Below the pieces are notes generated by a model. That model worked only from the letters and a program-made list of their open reading frames with translations, did not search any database and was not told the DNA's origin. A program made the position numbers and the translations under genes. A stretch of DNA of 64,000 bases from Strongylocentrotus purpuratus (taxonomy: Eukaryota; Echinodermata; Echinoidea; Camarodonta; Strongylocentrotidae). Each line of letters opens with the position of its first letter. Within the stretch, counting starts at the first letter, position 1. The stretch lies in the NCBI RefSeq assembly GCF_000002235.5, contig NW_022145525.1, forward strand, positions 432,029-496,028, given 5' to 3'. Below, piece after piece: positions 59,001 to 64,000 of this stretch.

Positions 59001-60613
59001 CCAAGATAAACCCCGTTCTGACTAATGTAAGGCCATGGTCATGCCAAAATATAGTTATTTTTATTGTAATGTTTAGATGCAAATGATAATTGAATAAAAA
59101 CATTCTCTATTTTGCAAAATGAAACGAAATACTATTATTTATGGAGGTTTTTAAATTTGAAATTTGATGATTTCCATTTTTTGCATTAATTAGTGAACAT
59201 AGGAAGTGAATGTGCAGTCGTATTACCGAGTGATTGTGATGTCATTCTTAAATTGCCCCTCCAAGTGAAAAATCATTCAAACAGCTTTTTTAAAATTTTA
59301 TTTCCCCCCTGATTATGACTGTTGTTTTCTTTGTAGAACGACATCGATGGTTACAGTGGCATTGCACCTGTGTACGCTGAACCTTTGGGTAATGATGGAC
59401 TGGAAGGTTGGGAGATAGCTCTCATCGTTATAGGCTCAGTGGCTGCTGCTGGACTGGTGATTGGAGCCGTAGCTTTCCGTATGTCTAAAAAGTAAGTTTA
59501 GTCGTAGCTTTCGGTACGTCTGACAAGTAAGTCAGGGCTGTCAACCCTCCCGCAGTTGGAGGGCAAGTCTCACGCCACCACGCTCATTCTCCCGCCGTCC
59601 CAATGCTCGTAGCGGGAGGCGTCATTTTCTTCTGCGGCACAGATTTGGGCTTTTTTTTTTTTTAAGAGGTCTTGATTTAACCATAACCCTAACCCTAAAC
59701 TTTCCCATAGGCTCAACACGCACCTAACCCCAATCTGTGCCGCATAAAAAAAATAACGCTAGCGGGAGACTCCCCCAACCACGCCCTTCCTCCCGCTCTA
59801 CCGCAATCTCCCGGTTTATGAATCGTAAGGTTTTTTTTTTGCTCAACGGGGGGGGGGGGGGGGGGGGGTAGTGAGCACTTCGATTTTTGTTTTTCTTACT
59901 CAACCCCCCCCCCCCCCCCCCCCCTTCCCTGTTGAGCCAAAACAAAATTGCACTGACGATCTCCCTCGAAGCAGTTTCTCAAAGTTGACAGCCCTGAGTA
60001 AGTTCAGTCCAGCTTTCCCTATTTTGTACCTTTTTGTACCTGTCGAATTTCCCCTTCCCTTTTTTGTTTTCTCTTTGTTTTCATTATTTGTAGTTTTGAT
60101 GAGCTAGAGCAGTGCATTAATTAATACACTGATTGTCAACCCTCCGGTCCTGTTTAGTGATACAACTTATCATTTACCTTTCATAAACAGACTAATGTTT
60201 TTGTCATGTCTAAGTTTTGTAAAATTTTTGTTAGATGCTTTGTTAGCAAGCACGATTTGTTAAAAAGATAATAAGACAAAAACATGATAAATCGAATCGA
60301 ATAAAATCAACTTGGTATATGCGATGAAATAGGTCATATTTGGACATGTCACCTTTTCTCATGCTTATAATTATTGTCATAACACGAACTTGTCACTAGA
60401 TGGCTTTGGATTTATCAGATGAATGATACATTTTCGACGGGGATTTTCTTTTTTAGCAAAGAAAAGAGCAAGCATATGGATCTGGAACTGCAGGACAAGA
60501 AAACTATACCGCAAACGGAACATAATGGAAATGACTATTCTACAGTCGTAGCAACCGGTTTGGACACACCAAAGACGAAACCTTCCGTGGATGAAGCGGA
60601 TGTTGCTACACAG
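48828..60613 (+). CDS. Single-pass membrane protein with Pro/Thr-rich stalk and possible SEA-like domain
   Basis: Recognised exons: 48828-48909, 55140-55540, 56307-56404, 57824-58022, 59337-59491, 60457-60613; about 364 residues. Order: signal peptide (MANMKVWTILLVWISF), a mucin-like stalk rich in Pro and Thr, an ectodomain with FDREEFKKVISREVNNYCSE, SAKNVVIIRAELYEQ and ILVEYYVQDPFLSTNVFLTT, a transmembrane helix (WEIALIVIGSVAAAGLVIGA) and a charged tail of about 60 residues with a YSTV motif. The size, position next to the membrane and alternating helix/strand pattern resemble a SEA domain, but I could not recognise the family, and no GSVVV cleavage motif is seen. Splice phases agree. Two compensating frame changes lie in the stalk exon. 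The last exon after 60613 is uncertain: a stop follows directly if the acceptor at 60944 is used. Function unknown; probably a cell-surface protein. Confidence 0.65.
48954..49469. mobile_element. TTAA-type MITE inserted in a retroposon tail
   Basis: TTAA-AGGTAATAGTGATACAAAG to CTTTGTATTACCT-TTAA. Both flanks belong to one sequence (CTCCGCTTTTATATAGCGC before, TACATCAATGACGTCTCTAA and GCGCTTTACAG after) that resembles a dispersed retroposon 3' end. Intron 1 of the membrane-protein gene. Confidence 0.8.
49635..49822. repeat. Foldback palindrome with CCATGGTTACC words
   Basis: ATTACCATCCACCATGGTAA, CCATGGTTATCATGGTAC and AAAACAATGAAATACATTG are mirrored after a centre near 49715. Likely a small MITE. 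Confidence 0.8.
50165..50430. mobile_element. Poly-G element related to the 1892-2536 hAT-like element
   Basis: Twice contains CGCGCCGGCC, AAAGTCACTCAGTG or ATTCGCTCAGTG, a long G run, a TACAGGGCACA or AGTGAGCACA word and a T run, as in 1892-2536. The ends are not clear. Confidence 0.65.
50432..50602. mobile_element. Small MITE with CCGAATTCACAAAG ends
   Basis: GGCCCGAATTCACAAAGAAG at the left and TCCTTTGTGAATTCGGACCT at the right. Internal repeats of GGAGGTTTGGCGA and GACAAACCT. Sits directly after the poly-G element. Confidence 0.8.
52149..52701. mobile_element. TTAA-type foldback MITE, AGGACCCATGAC family
   Basis: TTAA-AGGACCCATGACATCGAAAT to ATTTCGATGTCATGGACCCT-TTAA; arms extend about 130 bp (GTAAACTTCTGAATTTGTTT and its complement). 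Intron of the membrane-protein gene. Confidence 0.85.
53055..53240. repeat. Dispersed repeat shared with 46155-46390
   Basis: CTCCGGGAACGGAGGTACCG, TTCCCAAAATCT, CCCGTATTGACTT and ACCTAAATAACACTGAGTG occur in the same order in both places, between C and G runs. A CAGTGGCGTATCAAGAAG word at 53011 suggests a hAT-like end. Confidence 0.65.
53309..54363. mobile_element. Tc1/mariner-like long-inverted-repeat element, copy 2
   Basis: TA-CCGTGTGAGTCAAACAAAAG to TTTTTTGACTCACACTG-TA, arms as in 3687-4330, but with about 400 extra bases between the arms (53540-54000) including G and C runs. No transposase. Confidence 0.8.
54795..54845. repeat. (CT)n tract
   Basis: CT-rich microsatellite in the membrane-protein gene intron. 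Confidence 0.9.
55140..55540 (+). CDS. Membrane-protein exon 2, Pro/Thr stalk
   Basis: Acceptor TTTCCACAG. Reads VTMTTEMMGTAPMTFRTLPP, then Pro and Thr blocks (IPPPPPTTVEPTPEPPVTTR). The starting frame meets a stop at 55358, while another frame continues NLPTTTSRTSTRMLTTTVAI. The end, GKIGVLLTSPLEE before GAG|GTATTT, is again in the first frame. Two opposite frame changes, near 55290-55330 and 55470-55510, cancel. Confidence 0.6.
56046..56094. repeat. (CT)n microsatellite
   Basis: About 24 perfect CT units between membrane-protein exons 2 and 3. Confidence 0.95.
56307..56404 (+). CDS. Membrane-protein exon 3, ectodomain
   Basis: Reads FDREEFKKVISREVNNYCSE then FTGQCAGEGNTV. Acceptor TATATACAG, donor GTAAG|GTATGT, phase 0 to 2. 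Two cysteines may form a disulfide. Confidence 0.7.
56812..57103. mobile_element. Short MITE with CACAAAGATCCTAAGTCGAAC ends
   Basis: Left GATCCTAAGTCGAACTTAAC and right AAGTTCGACTTAGGATCTTT are inverted, followed by GTGAAACATCCCC as in other short MITEs of the window. Confidence 0.8.
57824..58022 (+). CDS. Membrane-protein exon 4, ectodomain
   Basis: Acceptor TTCTGTTTTAG. Reads SAKNVVIIRAELYEQPEANG, RRLLQEQQ, ILVEYYVQDPFLST, NVFLTTEQQRMFLANEGVND. Donor CTGCAG|GTATGT, phase 2 to 0. A strand-helix pattern next to the membrane. Confidence 0.75.
59337..59491 (+). CDS. Membrane-protein exon 5, transmembrane helix
   Basis: Reads NDIDGYSGIAPVYAEPLGND, then a 20-residue hydrophobic helix starting at WEIALIVIG, then RMSK. 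Acceptor TTTCTTTGTAG, donor AAAAA|GTAAGT, phase 0 to 2. The donor region is duplicated downstream. Confidence 0.8.
59466..59530. repeat. Tandem duplication of the exon 5 splice donor
   Basis: GTAGCTTTCCGTATGTCTAA-AAAGTAAGT is followed by GTAGCTTTCGGTACGTCTGA-CAAGTAAGT: two copies of about 29 bp with 34-bp spacing. A third partial copy follows the hAT-like element at 59996. Use of the second donor would read a stop at once. Confidence 0.8.
59533..59995. mobile_element. hAT-like non-autonomous element in intron
   Basis: Ends CAGGGCTGTCAAC and GTTGACAGCCCTG are perfect inverted repeats. AGTAAGT flanks both sides (59526-59532, 59996-60002), a 7-8 bp target duplication. The interior has TCTCCCGC-rich words, a G run and a C run. 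No transposase. Confidence 0.85.
60457..60613 (+). CDS. Membrane-protein exon 6, cytoplasmic tail
   Basis: Reads KEKSKHMDLELQDKKTIPQT, EHNGNDYSTVVATGLDTPKT and KPSVDEADVATQ. Acceptor TTCTTTTTTAG, donor CAG|GTAAAT, phase 2 to 0. Charged, no known domain. Confidence 0.75.
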
Positions 60614-61421
60614 GTAAATTGTATTAAAGCCCCATTGTCCTACTTGTAGCTACTTGCTCCCTCTATATAGAAAACTTCCCCAATCGGTGCCTGTTGGTCC
60701 CCCATGATCCTCTTTTTATTATGTTAGTTGAGAGCTGAGTTAATGAGATAGCCACCTGTCAGTGACCTCGCTGTGTGGTCTAATTCCTTCTGGCCCAGTA
60801 GTATTGACGGTCTTTAAGTGCTGGGTTTTTAATTCAAATATTATTATCAACAGGGACGGCGATTTCTTGTCGCTTGAGATGGATGGTACAGGAAATCCAA
60901 CTGCATTCGATATAAAATGTATTTCATTTTAACTTTTAATTTTAGTAGACAATATACAAGGGTCACGCATGTGCTATGTCGTGTGGTACAGAATGACAGA
61001 CAAAGTTGCAGTGCTCGGAACATGGAACTATTGTCTATAGTGATTAAATCTGTTTACCCAACCTCGAAACAGTCGAATAAGAAATGCATAGCATATATTA
61101 GGTCTATAGGAGCAGTTTGTATGGTTGTACAGGGCCTTGGCCTTCCGATTCCTTAAATTTGACAAAAACCTTCATCTGCAAAATAGATATATTTTAATAA
61201 TACATAAAGTAACGTCTACATTTACTATCATTTACAAATTGATATTGAATTTACGTGGATTTGACTCCTTGGAGCTGACTCTGATCGGTAATTTGCATAG
61301 AATCATTGGTATAAAAAGAACACCAAAACCCATTTTACTTGCCTTTGATTATTCTAAAAAATAATATGTTCACAGAGTATCACAGATAACCAACTTACCT
61401 TCATTTCGGGAAGCTGTCCAA

Positions 61422-61800
61422 ATAATAATAATAATAATAATACATTAATAGAGCGCAGAAACTATCCAAAAAACTACTGCGCTACAAGAGCTCCTGATAT
61501 GCTTAGATTTACAGTTAATTAAACAGATGTGTTTTCAGTTTTGATTTAAAGATATTTACAGATGGTGATTTCTTGACTTCAAATGGCAAGTTATTCCAGA
61601 GTTTTGGGGCTGCACAAGCAAATGCTCGATCGTTATTTTTGTTTTGATAGATGGGATCTGCAGCAACAAAGTATCTCGGGAACTGCGCAAGTTGCGATTG
61701 TGTTGATTAAGTTTGTAATTCAACAGTTCTTTGATATAAGTGGGAGCTTGACCAAGAAGTGCTTTATACACAATCAGCAAGATCATACATAATTGAAATA
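61422..61800 (-). mobile_element. LINE 3' end (CR1-like), 5'-truncated
   Basis: The minus strand reads MILLIVYKALLGQAPTYIKE and LRSSRDTLLLQIPSIKTK, then in a shifted frame AFACAAPKLWNNLPFEVKKS and FKSKLKTHLFN, a classic LINE reverse-transcriptase C-terminus. The tail is a TTA repeat at 61422-61441. One frameshift around 61660. Confidence 0.85.
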
Positions 61801-62123
61801 CTTATGGATATTTTAATGATTGTACAGTATTGATATCTTGCACAGTTTTTGTGTTCCAATTAATTAATATATCTCACCATTATTTGAAGTTATCTTGTTA
61901 TTCTAAAATTTTCATGTTTGTCCAAACCAAACCAAACCTTATGAATGCAAATGTACTGCCAATGAATCTGAATTTGTTATTGTTCTGCGTTTAAAATTAT
62001 TTCGATTACTTCACATAGATTTCTCCCTCTTCTTCTACTTCAGGCTTAATCTCGTCTGTCCTTTCAATTTCCCTGTCTTCTACCATATATTTTGGTTGTG
62101 CAGTTTATATTACTGTATTTTAT

Positions 62124-62428
62124 TTAAAGGTAAAGACCAGTATTGGAAACGCCCCAATTTCAAAAAATGAAATGGAAGCTCTCATTACTAATCATATATT
62201 TGGTAAATTTGTTTCTCTCATCGTCTGTGAGAGATATAGGGTAGTCCCATATACATCTTTCTGTGTATAGTGCTTGTAACTTACGAAAAATGGGCCAAAA
62301 TTCTTATCATTTTGATGATTCCAGAACCTTGCAGATGCTAGATGCAAGATGATCAACCTTTTCTGATCGATTCCACAACGTTTCTTTCACAATCCAATCG
62401 CATGACCATAACTGGTCTTTACCTTTAC
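62124..62428. mobile_element. TTAA-type MITE, AGGTAAAGACCAG family, copy 6
   Basis: TTAA-AGGTAAAGACCAGTATTGG to ACTGGTCTTTACCT. Core words GTAGTCCCATATACATCTTT and TCCAGAACCTTGCAG match the other copies. The right TTAA is decayed. Confidence 0.8.
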
Positions 62429-62700
62429 CAATTTTCAATGTATAATATTTCTAAATATTTTAAACTATTGTAAATTCAATTGGTTTCAGCCTTTGGATGC
62501 TATTTTGAATATTTATTTTTTGTAAACAATAAACCAGTTCAATCAACGAATCAAAATCATTCTTTTATCTGTAGTATGAGAAAATTACCTCAAATTGACC
62601 CAAGAAATTGAACGTGGATTTTCAGAACCTCAGAATTTTAAAGTAGGGGTATCATACATTATTATCTGACATCATCGTTCAAAAGGCTAATAGCGGCCAT

Positions 62701-64000
62701 TTTGGTTTGGTTTGGTTTGGTTTTATTTTCCGTATACAAAAAATTCAATACATACAAGAATACAATTTACAAATAATACAAATCTAGAATAAAAAAACGG
62801 CTGGAAAGCTCTATTCAGAGCCATTATTAAAATGGCTCTGTTCTTCCTAGAGGTCCAGAAATAATCAAACATAGAAATAAAACACAAAATATTAAAAAAT
62901 ATATATTACAAACGCACTATCTACAACCCCCTCCCAAACCCTCTATAACACATTATGAATACGACTGTTACCATCCTCCCCCCTCCCTGTTTACACCAAA
63001 AGTTTATACATCAAAATCTAGTATCCATTCATTAAGGCCCTGTCGAAATAAATTGAGTGTGTTAAGTCTACGTAAGTTAATCGGTAATTCATTATATAAT
63101 TTAGATCCGCGATAAAAAAAAATGTTCGTTTACAATAATTAGTTTTAGGTTTGGGCAAGACTAAGTTATTGATATTACTTAGGGCATAATTGGTTTCTTT
63201 GTAAAAGAGATTATTCTGCATATAGTCTGGAGTTAAATTATGGAAAATCTTATACAGCATTATGTACATGTGCTTTTTACGTCTGGTTTTTAGGGATTCC
63301 CATTTTAAGAGGTCGTGAATTTGATATGTTGAAGTATGATTATGAGGGTTTATCTTAAGGATTATCCTACCAGCCCTATTTTGAAGTTTTTGAAGTTGGT
63401 CCAGATAATTTTTTGGGGAGGATTGCCATATAATGTCAGCATAATCAAAATGAGGAATGACTATTGATTGATAAATTAGATTAAGAAAAGATTCATTTAA
63501 AATGTGTCTCAGCCTTCCCAAAAAGCTTACCATCTTTCCTACTTTCTTAATTACTTCACATAAATGTAAGTCCCATTTTAATTCAGAGTCTATATTCATT
63601 CCTAAGTATTTAATGTTCTTAACCTGATTAATAACATTACCACCTAGTTTTAAGTTAATGTTTGATGTTTATGAAGCATTGACTTCGTTCCCATTAACAT
63701 AGATACTGTTTTTTCACAATTTATATAAAGTTTGTTATGGCACATCCAATCAGATAACGAAATTAATTCATTATTAAGAACAGACTGAACAGCAATAGGG
63801 TTTACATTTGAGAAATAAATAACTGTGTCATCTGCATATAAATGCAGATGACAATAATGAAAAGCATTAGCTAAATCATTGATGTAAATTAGAAATAAAA
63901 TTGGACCAAGTATGGAGCCTTGAGGCACACCATACGTTAATATCAATTCATTTGAAGAAACATTATTTATCGAAGTAAACATTTTACGGTTAACCAAATA
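62701..64000 (-). mobile_element. LINE (CR1/Jockey-type) 3' portion
   Basis: Minus strand. 63997-63650 encodes RT motifs YGVPQGSILGPILFLIYIND and LYADDTV (the YADD catalytic box). 63655-63018 continues INLKLGGNVINQVKNIKYLG, PHFDYADIIWQSSPKNYLDQ, LQKLQNRAGRIIL to the stop. A frameshift lies near 63655. The 3' UTR of about 300 bases ends AAAATAAAACC and a short AAACC repeat. The 5' part is outside the window. An otherwise well-kept copy, so fairly recent. Confidence 0.9.

Noticed and set aside
1-64000. LTR retroelements, endogenous retroviruses or Polintons
   Set aside because: No protease/integrase/capsid-like frames, long direct terminal repeats or primer-binding signatures were recognised; the only reverse transcriptase motifs belong to LINEs.

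Overview
This window is animal nuclear DNA. Genes are split by GT-AG introns, exons are small and sit in kilobases of AT-rich sequence, and there are long homopolymer and CT/GA runs, LINE tails, a tRNA-derived SINE and many small inverted-repeat elements. The gene families (multi-MAM secreted or surface protein, C19orf44/DUF4614-like protein, THAP/SAP-type transposon proteins) and the repeat style suggest a marine invertebrate deuterostome, most likely an echinoderm such as a sea urchin. That placement is inference. I saw no bacterial operon, CRISPR array, rRNA gene, LTR element, retrovirus or Polinton. LAYOUT. About 0.6-24.3 kb, minus strand: a multi-exon gene with at least four MAM domains. 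It probably starts at a signal-peptide exon near 24.27 kb and runs off the left edge. Its introns hold a 34-bp minisatellite of more than 1.7 kb, a hAT-like element filled with a degenerate GTGCCCCTTTT array, foldback elements and a SINE. About 24.3-32.9 kb: intergenic, with LINE tails, a 62-bp tandem repeat and a 1-kb element with 20-bp perfect terminal inverted repeats that carries convergent N-terminal fragments of a THAP protein and a SAP-like protein. About 33.0-42.6 kb, plus strand: an eight-exon gene for a C19orf44-like protein. About 42.7-48.8 kb: intergenic, with a 400-bp palindrome and nested small elements. About 48.8-60.6 kb, plus strand: a gene for a single-pass membrane protein with signal peptide, Pro/Thr-rich stalk, possible SEA-like ectodomain, transmembrane helix and short tail. 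About 61.4-64.0 kb: two LINE 3' portions on the minus strand; the second carries reverse transcriptase motifs and continues past the right edge. GENES TOGETHER. The three host genes do not look like one pathway. The MAM gene and the C19orf44-like gene are divergent with about 8.5 kb between them; the membrane-protein gene follows in tandem. Splice sites and phases support all three models, but two genes show apparent one-base frame breaks inside good exons, and the MAM gene lacks one visible exon and has two phase mismatches. Consensus errors or allelic damage should be considered before calling any of them a pseudogene. MOBILE DNA is the most notable part: at least four TTAA-flanked foldback families, two hAT-like elements with 8-bp target duplications and one with 7 bp, TA-flanked long-inverted-repeat elements, a TTA-flanked family, and the THAP/SAP element, which may point to an autonomous two-gene transposon elsewhere in this genome.
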